DNA of 33,201 nucleotides, taken from NCBI GenBank assembly GCA_038235385.1, contig JBBSTY010000023.1:1-33201 (forward strand), read 5' to 3'. The stretch is from JBBSTY01 sp038235385. GTDB taxonomy: Bacteria; Actinomycetota; Acidimicrobiia; Acidimicrobiales; Acidimicrobilacustridaceae. The stretch's first letter is position 1, and each line of letters opens with the position of its first letter. Positions 5,570-15,063 of the stretch are shown here, in pieces. The translations under genes and the position numbers were made by a program. Under the pieces are notes generated by a model that ran no database searches, was not told the DNA's origin, and was given only the letters and a program-made list of their open reading frames with translations.

Positions 5570-8500
5570 GTGGCTGATTCGTTCACCCACTTGCACGTGC
5601 ACACCGAGTTCTCGATGCTCGACGGTGCCGCCCGGGTGGACGACGTGGTGGCCAAGGCGGCGGCCGACGGTCAGCCGGCGATCGGCATCACCGATCACGG
5701 CAACATGTACGGGATCTTGGACTTCTACCAGGCCTGCAAGAAGCACGAGATCAACTGCGTCATCGGTTCCGAGCTGTACATGGCCTACGACAGCCGCACC
5801 GAGCGCCCGCCGCGCCGGGGCAAGGTCGACGACTCCGGTGGCGACACCGAAGGCGGTCGCAAGGCCTACTACCACCTCACCGCGCTGGCCGAGAACAACG
5901 TCGGCTACAAGAATCTCATCCAGCTCTCCAGCCGCGCGTACCTGGAGGGCTACTACATGAAGCCCAAAGTCGACTGGGAGCTGCTCGAGGACCACCACGA
6001 GGGCATCATCGCCACCACGGGTTGCCTCGGCGGGCAGGTCCTGCAGGAGCTGCTGCGCGACAACTACGACGAGGCCGTGGCCAAGGCCGCCCGGCTCCAG
6101 GACATCTTCGGGCGCGACAACCTCTTCGTCGAGATCCAGGATCACGGCATCCCCGAGCAGCACCGCACCAACCCCCAGCTGTTGAAGATCGCCAAGCAGA
6201 TCAAGGCGCCGCTGCTCGCCACCAACGACAGCCACTACACCCACCAGGGCGACGCGGTGTCCCACGACGCGCTGCTCTGCGTGCAGACCGGTTCGCTCAT
6301 GAGCGATCCGGATCGCTTCAAGTTCAGCGGCGACCAGCACTTCCTCAAGAGCGCCGAGGAGATGCGCTACCTGTTCAGCGATGTCCCCGAGGCGTGCGAC
6401 AACACGTTGTGGGTGGCCGAGCGGGCCGACGTCGAGATCGAGTTCGGCAAGCCGCAGCTGCCCAACTTCCCGCTGCCCGAGGGCTTCACCGACGCCGCCG
6501 CCTACCTCGAGCACCTCACGTTCGAGGGTGCCCGCCGACGGTGGGGCAACGATCTGCCCGACGCGGTGGTCGAGCGCCTCGCGTTCGAGCTCAAGGTCAT
6601 CGGCGACATGGGGTTCTCGTCGTACTTCCTCATCACCTGGGACCTCATCAAGCACGCCCGCGACACCGGCATCCGGGTGGGACCCGGCCGCGGTTCGGCC
6701 GCGGGCTGCGCGGTGGCCTACACGCTGTGGATCACCGACCTCGATCCCATCAAGTACGACCTGCTGTTCGAACGGTTCCTCAACCCGTCGCGCATCTCGA
6801 TGCCCGACATCGACATGGACTTCGACTCCCGCTACCGGGACGAGATGATCCGCTACGCGGCCGAGATGTACGGGCGGGACCACGTCGCCCAGATCGTGAC
6901 CTTCTCCACCATCAAGGCGCGCGCCGCGGTCCGTGACGCGGCCCGGGTGCTGGGGTACCCCTACGCCGTCGGCGACAAGGTCGCCAAGGCCATGCCGCCG
7001 CTCATCATGGGCCGCGACACGCCGCTCGCCGCCTGCCTCGAACCCCAGCCCAAGTACGAGGACGGCTACAAGATGGCCGCCGACCTGCGCGGCATGTACG
7101 AGACCGACCCCGACGCCAAGTCCGTCATCGACGTCGCCCGGGGCCTCGAGGGGCTGCGCCGCCAGGACGGCATCCACGCCGCCGCGGTGGTGATCACCAA
7201 GGAGTCGCTCACCGAGTACCTCCCCATCCAGCGCAAGCCGGTCGCCGGCGGGCCGCCCGAGGACGCCCCGGTCGTCACGCAGTACGAGATGCACGGCGTG
7301 GAGGACCTCGGCCTGCTCAAGATGGACTTCCTCGGACTGCGCAACCTCGACGTCATCACCGACTCGGTGGCGATGATCAAGGCCACCAAGGGGGTGGACC
7401 TCGACATCGACAACGTGGACCTCGAGGACCTCAGGACCTACGACCTGTTGCAGAAGGGCGACTCCATCGGCGTGTTCCAGCTCGAGGGCGGCGCCATGCG
7501 CGCCCTCATGCGAGCGCTGGCGCCGGATTCCTTCGAGGACGTCGCCGCGCTCGTGGCGCTGTACCGGCCGGGTCCGATGGCCGCCAACATGCACAACGAC
7601 TACGCCGATCGAAAGAACGGGCGCAAGAGCATCGAGTACCTGCACCCCGACGCCGAGGAGATCCTCGGCAGCACGCAGGGCCTGATGATCTACCAAGAGT
7701 CGATGATGCGCATCGCCCAGAAGTTCGCCGGCTTCTCCCTCGCCGACGCGGACAACCTCCGGAAGGCCTGCGGCAAGAAGGATCGGGCGCTGATCCAGAA
7801 GGAGCGCGAGAAGTTCGTCGCCGGCTGCGAGACCACGGGGTACGGGGCCGCGCTGGGAACGGCCTGGTTCGACATCATCGAGCCGTTCGCCGACTACGCG
7901 TTCAACAAGAGCCACTCCTACGGCTACGGCTACGTCGCCTACCAAACCGCCTACCTCAAGGCGAACTACCCGGTCGAGTACTTCGCCGCGCTGCTCACGT
8001 CGGTCAAGACCAACCTCGACAAGGCGGCGATCTACCTCAACGAGTGCCGCCAGATGGGCATCCCCGTCCTGGTGCCCGACATCAACCGTTCCAAGGCCGA
8101 CTTCGTCGCCGCCGTCGCCGAGGAGCCCGCGTCGGTCGGGTCCGGTCCCGAGGTCGGCCGCGACGGCATCGTCGAGCTCGAGGTGATCCCGGAGAAGGTC
8201 CAGGAGGTGATTCCCTTCGGGCTGTCGGCGGTGCGCAACGTCGGCGAGGCCCTGGTCGACCTGATCGTCGCCGAGCGCGATGCGAACGGGCCGTTCGCCG
8301 ACTTCTTCGACTTCTGCGAGCGGGTGGACATCGCCGTGCTCAACAAGCGCACCATCGAGTCGCTCATCAAGGCCGGCGGGTTCGACTCGGTGGGCCATCC
8401 CCGCCAGGGCCTGCTCGCGGTGCACGAGCAGATCATCGATCGCACCGTCGCCCGGCGACGCAAGGAGGCCGAGGGCCAGTTCGACCTCTTCTCGGCGATG

Positions 8501-9175
8501 ACCGACACGGTCCTCGAACCGGTCGAGGCCCGCATCGCCATCCCCGAGATCGAGTTCGACAAGCGCCAGCGACTCGCCTTCGAGAAGGAGATGCTCGGCC
8601 TGTACGTGAGCGATCACCCGCTCATGGGAGCCGAGGCCTCGCTGCGGCGACGGACCGAGAGCACCATCAGCGAGCTCGAAGGCGTCGAGGACGGTTCGTT
8701 GCGCGTGGTCGGGGGGCTCGTCACCAACCTGCAGCGGAAGTGGACCAAGAAGGGCGACCTCATGGCCGTCTTCATCCTCGAGGATCTCCAGAGCTCGATC
8801 GAGGTCATGGTGTTCCCCAAGACCATGCAGCTCTACGGCCACGTGCTCGAGGACGACGCCGTGGTGATCGTGAAGGCACGGATCGACGGCCGGGACGACC
8901 AACCCAAGCTCATGGCCATGGACATCGAGCGGTTCGAGCCGGTCAACGACGGCGCCCCGCCGGTCCGCATCAACCTGTCGCCGAACGCGCTGAGCGAGGC
9001 CATGCTGGACGACCTCAAGGGGTTGCTGGGCGAGCACCCCGGCGAGTCCCAGGTGTTCCTGCACCTCGGCGAACGCCAGGTCCTGCGGCTCACCGACGAC
9101 TTCTGCGTCGATGCCACCGCCGGTCTGGTGGGGGAGCTGCGGGTCCTCCTCGGACCCGACGCCATCATGCTCTGA
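5570..9175 (+). CDS. dnaE: DNA polymerase III alpha subunit
   Basis: Replicative polymerase. 1201 residues from the GTG at 5570, chosen because GGAAGGA at 5554-5560 is an excellent ribosome site and the protein then opens with the PHP domain (HLHVHTEFSMLDG, residues 7-19; ITDHGNMYG; GSELY), whose metal-site histidines look intact, suggesting a proofreading PHP as in mycobacterial DnaE1. The palm carries PDIDMDFD with catalytic D413 and D415. Finger and helix-hairpin-helix parts follow (GVFQLEGGAMRALMR, YRPGPM, FNKSHSYGYGYVAYQTAYLK), then an OB fold near residues 1040-1090. No dnaE2-type context (imuB, lexA) is nearby, so this is the main polymerase. Upstream sequence suggests control by DnaA or another factor. 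Confidence 0.97.
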   Translation: MADSFTHLHVHTEFSMLDGAARVDDVVAKAAADGQPAIGITDHGNMYGILDFYQACKKHEINCVIGSELYMAYDSRTERPPRRGKVDDSGGDTEGGRKAYYHLTALAENNVGYKNLIQLSSRAYLEGYYMKPKVDWELLEDHHEGIIATTGCLGGQVLQELLRDNYDEAVAKAARLQDIFGRDNLFVEIQDHGIPEQHRTNPQLLKIAKQIKAPLLATNDSHYTHQGDAVSHDALLCVQTGSLMSDPDRFKFSGDQHFLKSAEEMRYLFSDVPEACDNTLWVAERADVEIEFGKPQLPNFPLPEGFTDAAAYLEHLTFEGARRRWGNDLPDAVVERLAFELKVIGDMGFSSYFLITWDLIKHARDTGIRVGPGRGSAAGCAVAYTLWITDLDPIKYDLLFERFLNPSRISMPDIDMDFDSRYRDEMIRYAAEMYGRDHVAQIVTFSTIKARAAVRDAARVLGYPYAVGDKVAKAMPPLIMGRDTPLAACLEPQPKYEDGYKMAADLRGMYETDPDAKSVIDVARGLEGLRRQDGIHAAAVVITKESLTEYLPIQRKPVAGGPPEDAPVVTQYEMHGVEDLGLLKMDFLGLRNLDVITDSVAMIKATKGVDLDIDNVDLEDLRTYDLLQKGDSIGVFQLEGGAMRALMRALAPDSFEDVAALVALYRPGPMAANMHNDYADRKNGRKSIEYLHPDAEEILGSTQGLMIYQESMMRIAQKFAGFSLADADNLRKACGKKDRALIQKEREKFVAGCETTGYGAALGTAWFDIIEPFADYAFNKSHSYGYGYVAYQTAYLKANYPVEYFAALLTSVKTNLDKAAIYLNECRQMGIPVLVPDINRSKADFVAAVAEEPASVGSGPEVGRDGIVELEVIPEKVQEVIPFGLSAVRNVGEALVDLIVAERDANGPFADFFDFCERVDIAVLNKRTIESLIKAGGFDSVGHPRQGLLAVHEQIIDRTVARRRKEAEGQFDLFSAMTDTVLEPVEARIAIPEIEFDKRQRLAFEKEMLGLYVSDHPLMGAEASLRRRTESTISELEGVEDGSLRVVGGLVTNLQRKWTKKGDLMAVFILEDLQSSIEVMVFPKTMQLYGHVLEDDAVVIVKARIDGRDDQPKLMAMDIERFEPVNDGAPPVRINLSPNALSEAMLDDLKGLLGEHPGESQVFLHLGERQVLRLTDDFCVDATAGLVGELRVLLGPDAIML

Positions 9176-9275
9176 CCGCTCGTCGTGGCCCGCCGAGACC
9201 CCCGATCGAGGCGGCCTCACCGGCCTCACCGGATGCGGTAGCACAGATGGTGGTGTCGGTGGGGGGACGGTCGAG

Positions 9276-9304
9276 TTGCAGTTTTGCGGCGATCCTACTG
9301 AACT
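9276..9304 (+). promoter_or_regulatory. Possible promoter of the gene at 9344
   Basis: TTGCAG at 9276-9281 and, 17 bp on, TGAACT at 9299-9304. The -35 is good, the -10 poor; the stretch is notably richer in A and T than its surroundings. Confidence 0.35.
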
Positions 9305-9343
9305 AGGTGAGTCTGTCCGGCACCAAATGGGGGCAACGCACGT

Positions 9344-10012
9344 ATGGCGATCGCGATCGAGACCAAGGATTGCACCCAGCTCAGCGATGCTGAGTTGGTC
9401 GAGATGGCCGACATCTGCGTCGACGGACCGAGCTCGTTCGAGGTCGGTCTCCTGTCGAAGCAGGTCGAGGCCTGGGTGCTGATCACGATGGCCCGTGACG
9501 GGCGCAACCTGCGCTCGTTCTCCTTCTGCACGCTCGAACGCATCGGCGGCACGCCGTGCGTGCTGATCGGCTGCGCGTCGGTCAAGCGCACGAGCCGTCG
9601 CGATGTGGCGCTCCGGGCGATGATGACCGATCAGTTCCGGCGGGCGGTCCTGGCGTTCCCCGACGAGGACGTCCTCGTCGGCACGCGGTTGGTGTCGGCC
9701 GATGGGTTCGAGGCGTTCAAGAACCTCGACGACATCATCCCCCGGCCCGACCACAAGGCCAGCGGCGAGGAGCGGGCGTGGGGCCGGCGGTTGGCCAAGC
9801 GCTTCGGCATCGAGACCAGCGCGTACCGCGACCGGTTGTTCGTCGCCACCGGGGACGGGTCCTTCCCGCTCTCGCTCGACCACGAGTCGCTCAACCCCGA
9901 CAAGGTGAAGCCCGAGGTCGTCGCGCTCTTCGACGACGTGAACGCCGATCGCGGCGACTCGCTGATCGCGTTCGGGTGGGCCATGGCCGAGGACCTGGCC
10001 AAGCTCAGCTGA
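9344..10012 (+). CDS. Protein of unknown function
   Basis: 222 residues that I do not recognise. The ATG has GGGGG about ten bases upstream. No signal peptide or membrane segment is visible. An N-terminal acidic helix (SDAELVEMADICV) is followed by alternating strands (AWVLITMARDGR, LRSFSFCTLERIGGTPCVLIGCASVKR), a basic segment SRRDVALRAMMTDQFRRAV, then VLVGTRLVSADGFEAFKNLDDIIPRP and a C-terminal helical part. The strand, loop with several arginines, helix, strand order loosely resembles a GNAT acetyltransferase, but no acetyl-CoA loop of standard form is evident, so this is only a suggestion. A nitroreductase gene follows 45 bp later and may be co-transcribed. Confidence 0.75.
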   Translation: MAIAIETKDCTQLSDAELVEMADICVDGPSSFEVGLLSKQVEAWVLITMARDGRNLRSFSFCTLERIGGTPCVLIGCASVKRTSRRDVALRAMMTDQFRRAVLAFPDEDVLVGTRLVSADGFEAFKNLDDIIPRPDHKASGEERAWGRRLAKRFGIETSAYRDRLFVATGDGSFPLSLDHESLNPDKVKPEVVALFDDVNADRGDSLIAFGWAMAEDLAKLS

Positions 10013-10057
10013 TCGGGCGCGCCGTCGTCCGATCCCGGAGCAGCCGAGGCCGCGGTC

Positions 10058-10657
10058 GTGGAGCTGTCCGACGTGCTGCGCGGTCGGCGGATGGTCCGTG
10101 CGTACACCCGCGAGGCGGTCCTTCCCGCAGTCCGCGACCGTGTGCTGGACGCCGCCCGACGGGCGCCGTCCGCCGGCAACAGCCAGGCACTCGACCTCGT
10201 CGTGCTCGAGGGGCGGACCGAGACGTCCCGGTACTGGGACCTCACCCTCCCGGTCCCGCGACGCGCCGGTTTCCGGTGGCCGACCCTGCTGGACGCGCCG
10301 ATCCTCGTGGTGCCGTGCGTGCGGCCGGGGGCCTACGTCGAGCGGTACACCGAGCCCGACAAGGAGGCCACCGGTCTGGGTTCGGGCACCGATGCGTGGT
10401 CGGTGCCGTACTGGTTCGTCGACGGCGGGGCCGCGGTGATGGCGATGCTGCTGGCGGCGGCCGACGAGGGGTTGGGTGCACTGCTGTTCGGCCAGTTCGG
10501 TCACGCGCCCGCTGTGCGCGACCTTCTCGGCATCCCGGCCGAGGTCGAGGTGCTCGGCACGATCGCGATTGGTCACCCCGCGCCCGACCAGCCCGGCCGG
10601 TCCGCCGGACGTTTGCGTCGCGAGCTCGACGACGTCGTGCACCTCGGCCGGTGGTGA
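10058..10657 (+). CDS. Nitroreductase-family FMN oxidoreductase
   Basis: Flavin enzyme that reduces nitro groups, quinones or similar acceptors with NAD(P)H; the physiological substrate is unknown. 199 residues from the GTG at 10058. Motifs: an N-terminal RGRRMVRAYT (the FMN-phosphate-binding arginines), ARRAPSAGNSQALDLVV, and a C-terminal half with AAADEGLGALLFGQFGHAPAVRDLLGIP and LGTIAIGHP. The middle DKEATGLGSGTDAWSVPYWFVDGGAAVMAML is the dimer/cofactor helix typical of the family. Convergent with the acyltransferase gene, with 12 bp between stops. The start lacks a strong ribosome site; translation may depend on the gene upstream. Confidence 0.85.
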   Translation: MELSDVLRGRRMVRAYTREAVLPAVRDRVLDAARRAPSAGNSQALDLVVLEGRTETSRYWDLTLPVPRRAGFRWPTLLDAPILVVPCVRPGAYVERYTEPDKEATGLGSGTDAWSVPYWFVDGGAAVMAMLLAAADEGLGALLFGQFGHAPAVRDLLGIPAEVEVLGTIAIGHPAPDQPGRSAGRLRRELDDVVHLGRW

Positions 10658-10669
10658 CCCTCGACCGGT

Positions 10670-12781
10670 TCACCCCGCCGGCGCCATCTCCCAGTAGGCA
10701 TCGAGGATCTGTGGGCCCAGCCAGTCGATCAGCGGCAGCGCACCCTCACCTCTGATGTGCATGCCGTCGGGCCGCAGCGTCGGGTCCTCGACGCCACCGG
10801 GCCAGGCATCGAGGAACGGCTGCACCCGCACGGTCCGCACGCCGGCGCGGTCGGCGACGATCTCGTCCTGGATCTCGTCGAGCCGCTCCATGCGGGCGGG
10901 GTCGAAGAGCTGCGGGAACACCACCTGACCGACGGCCGGGTCGTTGGCGAAGACCGGCGGGTGGTCGAGCCAGACGAGGGGGATGCCCGTGCGCGTCAGC
11001 AGCTCGACCGCCTCGGTGTACTCGGAGCGGATGCGCTCGTCCTCGATCGGGTCGCCGGGAGCGCGCCACGCCGGGTCGTCGGGCCACCGTCGGTCGGTCG
11101 CATCCCAGAACCCCCCGGCGAGGATCACCAGATCGGGCTGCACGACGTCGATGACGTGGCTCCACTCGTCGGGCCACGTGCTGCACTCGGGCCCGAACGG
11201 TGCCTCGGCCAGCGGGCCTCGCCCGTCGCCGCCTCGCAGGACCCCGCAACCGATGCGGGCGTGGCGGGCGAGGTCCCAGACCTGGTGGTCGGTACCCCAG
11301 GTGGCGAGGAGCTCGCCGAGCTCCCATGCGACGGAGTCGCCCACCACCACGACCTTCAACGGCCGGTCGGGCCGGGTGATCGGACCCGGCTGCAGACCGG
11401 TGGCCGCCGGTTCGGGACGCGCCGGGTCCTGATCGGGTCGAGGTGCGATGGTCCCGGGGGCCGATGCGCCCGCCGATGGGGGATCGCCCAGCCGGTCGAG
11501 ATCGGAGACGAGCGAGCCGGATGCCGCGTCGAGTGCCGCGCCCCGCTCGGGCTCACCGACCGACACGACGACGCTGGCGGCGAGTGCGACGACGAGGCAC
11601 AGGCCTGCCATCGCCACCACGGGGACCTGTCCGATCCGGCGCCGATGGGTGCGGATGGGCAGCTCCAGCACCGACGAGGAGGCCGCCGCGAGCGCGATCG
11701 TGACCGCGGCGGCCAGCGCGAGCCGCGCCACCGGTGGACCGGGAACCCGATCGGGGGTGAGCAGGAGCAGGATCGGCCAGTGGTAGAGGTAGACCCCGTA
11801 GGAGATCCGGCCGAGGCGTTGCAGGGCCAGGATGCTGAGCAGCCGCTCGATCGACGAGCCGGGCGTGGCGGCGGCCAGCACGACGAGGGCGCCGAGGGCG
11901 GCGTACAGGGCGAGGGCGCCACTGCCGACCCACACGTCGGACGCGGGAGCGACGATCCAGGAGACGACCATGGCGACGCCGGCGGCGATGCCCGCCCCAT
12001 CGATCACCAGCCGCTGCCGGCGGGAGGTGATCCGAGCCGGACCAGCCGTCCAGATCTGGCGGTAGACGACGGCGAGCAGCGCGCCGGCGCGCAGCTCGGC
12101 GCCGCGCGTGTCGGTGCCGTAGTACACGCGGTCGGGATCGCCGGCGAGGACGCGCGTGAGCAGGACCGAGGCGGCCATGAGCACGACGAGCACCGCACCG
12201 AACCACCGGTGGTTCCCGCGGACGATGCGCATGATGACGATGACGATGAGCGGGTACAACCAGTAGAACTGGGCCTCCACGGCCAGGCTCCACGCGTGCT
12301 GGAGGGCGCTCGGCGCGTCGAAGAGCGCGCTGTAGGACTGCTCGACCACGACGAAGCGCCAGTTGGCGACGTCGAGCAGGGTGGCCGTCGCGTCGCCGAC
12401 GAAGGAGCGTCGCTGGTTCGAGCTGCCGACCGCGACGGTCACCACGGCGGCGAGCACCACACCGGCCGCGGCCGCCGGGAGCAGGCGACGCACCCGGCGT
12501 TCCCAGAACCGTCCGACGGCGATGCGGCCGGCGTGGGCGCGTTCGTCGAGGAGCAGGATGGTGATCAGGAACCCGCTCAGGGTGAAGAACGTCGACACCC
12601 CGAGGTAGCCGCCCGCCATCCAGCTCACACCGCCGTGGAACAGGAACACCGCTGCGACCGCGACGCCTCGGAGCCCATCGAGTCCGGGGAGGTGTCCGAT
12701 CGAGGTCGGCGCGCCGACGGGCGCGGGACCAGCAGTCGATCGTCCTGCCCGCGGCGGGCCGGTGGGGACCGTCGAGGTCAC
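10670..12781 (-). CDS. Acyltransferase 3/SGNH (OafA-like) membrane protein
   Basis: Integral membrane O-acyltransferase likely to acetylate a cell-surface sugar polymer. About 703 residues. The N-terminal acyltransferase-3 domain begins HLPGLDGLRGVAVAAVFLFH, with the conserved His, GVSTFFTLSGFLI and about ten hydrophobic segments. The C-terminal, probably extracytoplasmic, SGNH part has VVVVGDSVAWELG (block I, Ser), a central region with ILAGGFWD, and a final DGMHIRGEGA (Asp and His of the triad). This two-domain order is that of OafA-like proteins. The start is uncertain: GTG 12781 is favoured because a TACCCT -10 lies at 12830-12825 and an upstream mini-ORF ends on it as GTGA; GTG 12847 would add 22 residues. 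Confidence 0.88.
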   Translation of the reverse strand: MTSTVPTGPPRAGRSTAGPAPVGAPTSIGHLPGLDGLRGVAVAAVFLFHGGVSWMAGGYLGVSTFFTLSGFLITILLLDERAHAGRIAVGRFWERRVRRLLPAAAAGVVLAAVVTVAVGSSNQRRSFVGDATATLLDVANWRFVVVEQSYSALFDAPSALQHAWSLAVEAQFYWLYPLIVIVIMRIVRGNHRWFGAVLVVLMAASVLLTRVLAGDPDRVYYGTDTRGAELRAGALLAVVYRQIWTAGPARITSRRQRLVIDGAGIAAGVAMVVSWIVAPASDVWVGSGALALYAALGALVVLAAATPGSSIERLLSILALQRLGRISYGVYLYHWPILLLLTPDRVPGPPVARLALAAAVTIALAAASSSVLELPIRTHRRRIGQVPVVAMAGLCLVVALAASVVVSVGEPERGAALDAASGSLVSDLDRLGDPPSAGASAPGTIAPRPDQDPARPEPAATGLQPGPITRPDRPLKVVVVGDSVAWELGELLATWGTDHQVWDLARHARIGCGVLRGGDGRGPLAEAPFGPECSTWPDEWSHVIDVVQPDLVILAGGFWDATDRRWPDDPAWRAPGDPIEDERIRSEYTEAVELLTRTGIPLVWLDHPPVFANDPAVGQVVFPQLFDPARMERLDEIQDEIVADRAGVRTVRVQPFLDAWPGGVEDPTLRPDGMHIRGEGALPLIDWLGPQILDAYWEMAPAG

Positions 12782-12830
12782 GGCGGCGCCGAACGGCGAG
12801 GTCGACCCAGGAGCACGGGTGCGAAGGGTA
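12781..12830 (-). promoter_or_regulatory. Leaderless upstream mini-ORF coupled to the acyltransferase gene
   Basis: Reading leftward: TACCCT, 8 nt, then a GTG opening a 12-codon ORF (MLLGRPRRSAPP) whose TGA overlaps the acyltransferase GTG as GTGA. The ORF begins at 12816 and stops at 12778. No ribosome site precedes the main GTG, so translation could depend on the mini-ORF. Confidence 0.4.
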
Positions 12831-12884
12831 CCCGGGCGCCACGGCACGATCGGGGCGTCGGCTCTGCGACGCTCGGCGGCGAGG

Positions 12885-14930
12885 TCAGCGATCGAGCTGC
12901 TGGAGCAGCGACTCGACGTCGGCGACCGGTGCCTGGCACGCATGGTTGCGACAGACGTAGGCGCGACCCGAGCCGTCGGAGCCGGCATCACGGCCCTCCC
13001 ACAGCGGTGAGGGGAACGGCTCGCCCCAGGTGATGACGCTGTTCGGGAGGTAGCGCTCGTTGACGGCGTGCACGAGGTCGTCGCGATCGCCGACGATGGC
13101 GATCTCGGTGGTGCCCGACGTCGCCAGGTCGACGGCGGCCAGCAGGTGGGCGAAGGCCGTCGGGTGCTGGCCGGCCGGACCGCCGAGGAGGCGCAGGATG
13201 GCGTCGGCGCGGTCCTGGAGCTCGGTCTCGCCGGTGAGTGCGGCGAGACGCAGGAGGCCGACGGCGGCGAGGCTGTTCGCCGACGGCAGGGCGTTGTCCA
13301 TGATGTCCTTCGGTCGGGTGACCAGCGCCTCGGCGTCGCTGCCCGTGGTGAACACACCGCCACGCTCGTCGTCCCAGAACAGCGAGATGAGATCGTCCGC
13401 CACCGTCCGGGCCTCGTCGATCCATCGGGCCGACCCGGTGGCCTCGGCCAACCGGGTGAACCCGTCGAGCAAGGCGCCGTGGTCGGCGGCGTAGGCCAGG
13501 TGCTGCGCCCGGGCGGTGGACGATCCGTCGGCGTGGGTGACCGACTGCCACGACCGCAACCAGCGACCGTCCTCGTCGCGGAGGTTCTCCAGGAGGAACT
13601 CGGCGTTCTCGACGGCAGCCTGCAGCCACTCGACCTTGCCCGTCGCAGCCGCCGCCTCGGCGAGCGAGCTGAGCATGAGGCCGTTCCACTCGGTGAGCAC
13701 CTTGTCGTCGAGGCCGGGGCGGGGGCGCCGCTCCCGAGCCTCGAAGAGCACGCGCCGAGCGTGCTCGATCGCCGGCGACCGGTGGAGATCCTCGCCGAGG
13801 GGGCGCCGCAGGATGGTGTGGCCCTCCCAGTTGCCTCCGGCGGTGACGCCCCACCACTCGACGGCGGCGTCGGGACCGTTGGGGAGGTCCTCCAGCAGCG
13901 CGCGCACCTCATCGAGGTCCCAGACGTAGAACGCGCCCTCGGTCGAGTGGCCGTGTTCGTCGAGCGAGTCCGCGTCCTCGGCGGACGAGAACCCGCCATC
14001 GGGCTGTCGGAGGTCGCGCAGCACGTACTCGATGGTCTCGTCGAGCACCTGGCGGTACTGCGTGCTCCCGGTGACCTGCCACGCGTGCAGGTAGACGCGC
14101 ACGAGCAGGGCCTGGTCGTAGAGCATCTTCTCGAAGTGCGGGGCCAGCCAGGTGCGGTCGGTCGAGTACCGGGCGAACCCGCCGCCGAGGTGGTCGTAGA
14201 TGCCGCCGGCGGCCATGGCGTCGAGCGACCGGATCACGATGTCGAGAGCTTCGGTGGAGCCGCTGGAGGCGTGGGCGCGGAGGAGGAGATCGAGGCTCAT
14301 CGTCTGCGGGAACTTCGGCGCCGAACCGAAGCCGCCGAACTCGCGGTCGTGCTGGGACTTCAGGTTCTCCAGGGCGGTGGAGAGGGTCTCCTCGCCGGGG
14401 AGGTCGGTCCCCGGACCGAGGTCGGCGGTCCGGCCGATGGCGGTGGTGAGCTCGGCGGCCTGATCCTCGAGATCCTGGCGGCGGTTGGTCCACACGTCGT
14501 CGATCCGGCGCAGCAGATCGGTGAAGCTCATCATGTTGCCGCGGGACACCTTGGGGTAGTAGGTGCCACCGAAGAAGGGCCGACGGTCGGGGGTCAGGAA
14601 GACCGTCATCGGCCACCCGCCCTGACCGGTCATCGCCTGCACCGCATCCATGTAGATGGCGTCGACGTCCGGTCGCTCCTCGCGGTCGACCTTGACGTTC
14701 ACGTACAGCTCGTTCATCACCGCAGCCGTGTCCGGGTCCTCGAACGACTCGTGTGCCATAACATGGCACCAGTGGCAGGCGCTGTACCCGACCGACAGCA
14801 GGATCGGGACGTCGCGCTCCTTGGCGGCGGCGAACGCCTCGTCGCCCCACGGGTACCAGTCGACCGGGTTGTCCTGGTGCTGGCGCAGGTAGGGGCTGGT
14901 CTCCTGGGCAAGGCGGTTCGGTCCGGACAT
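12885..14930 (-). CDS. Thioredoxin-domain/DUF255 (YyaL, SPATA20-like) protein
   Basis: 681 residues, the usual length for this widespread family. The first about 160 residues are a thioredoxin-like domain with SACHWCHVMAHESF (C52 and C55 form the CxxC) and RPDVDAIYMDAVQAMTGQGGWPMTVFLTPD. The rest is an (alpha/alpha)6-barrel like N-acylglucosamine epimerase/cellobiose epimerases, with KMLYDQALLVRVYLHAW, GGFSSAEDADS and LTEWNGLMLSSLAEAA. The biochemical role of the family is not settled; redox or sugar-epimerase functions are suggested from fold. The C-terminus holds RNHACQAP. A leaderless -10 (TAGGTT, 6 nt) fits the ATG at 14930. The acyltransferase gene follows in the same direction. Confidence 0.9.
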   Translation of the reverse strand: MSGPNRLAQETSPYLRQHQDNPVDWYPWGDEAFAAAKERDVPILLSVGYSACHWCHVMAHESFEDPDTAAVMNELYVNVKVDREERPDVDAIYMDAVQAMTGQGGWPMTVFLTPDRRPFFGGTYYPKVSRGNMMSFTDLLRRIDDVWTNRRQDLEDQAAELTTAIGRTADLGPGTDLPGEETLSTALENLKSQHDREFGGFGSAPKFPQTMSLDLLLRAHASSGSTEALDIVIRSLDAMAAGGIYDHLGGGFARYSTDRTWLAPHFEKMLYDQALLVRVYLHAWQVTGSTQYRQVLDETIEYVLRDLRQPDGGFSSAEDADSLDEHGHSTEGAFYVWDLDEVRALLEDLPNGPDAAVEWWGVTAGGNWEGHTILRRPLGEDLHRSPAIEHARRVLFEARERRPRPGLDDKVLTEWNGLMLSSLAEAAAATGKVEWLQAAVENAEFLLENLRDEDGRWLRSWQSVTHADGSSTARAQHLAYAADHGALLDGFTRLAEATGSARWIDEARTVADDLISLFWDDERGGVFTTGSDAEALVTRPKDIMDNALPSANSLAAVGLLRLAALTGETELQDRADAILRLLGGPAGQHPTAFAHLLAAVDLATSGTTEIAIVGDRDDLVHAVNERYLPNSVITWGEPFPSPLWEGRDAGSDGSGRAYVCRNHACQAPVADVESLLQQLDR

Positions 14931-14936
14931 GGCCTC

Positions 14937-14942
14937 AACCTA
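14937..14942 (-). promoter_or_regulatory. -10 hexamer for leaderless DUF255 gene transcript
   Basis: TAGGTT on the minus strand ends 6 nt before the ATG at 14930, the same spacing as at menD, menG, rlmN and others in the window. Confidence 0.5.
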
Positions 14943-15063
14943 TCGGCGCCCGCGTGCAGCGGTGCCCTCGACCTCGACCGTCGGCGCGGTCATCGGACGG
15001 CGTCGACGCACGACGTCACCGACGAGCCCACCCATCTCCGCTGGGCCGCATCCGATCGTCGGA

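Noticed and set aside
9212..9229. Tandem 9-bp repeat CGGCCTCAC after dnaE
   Set aside because: Only two copies; likely chance in this base composition.
5444..10642. Very long open frame antisense to dnaE and the genes after it
   Set aside because: It is the mirror of high-G+C codon use in dnaE; the translation is Leu/Val/Gly/His/Asp-rich with no domain, and dnaE is certain.
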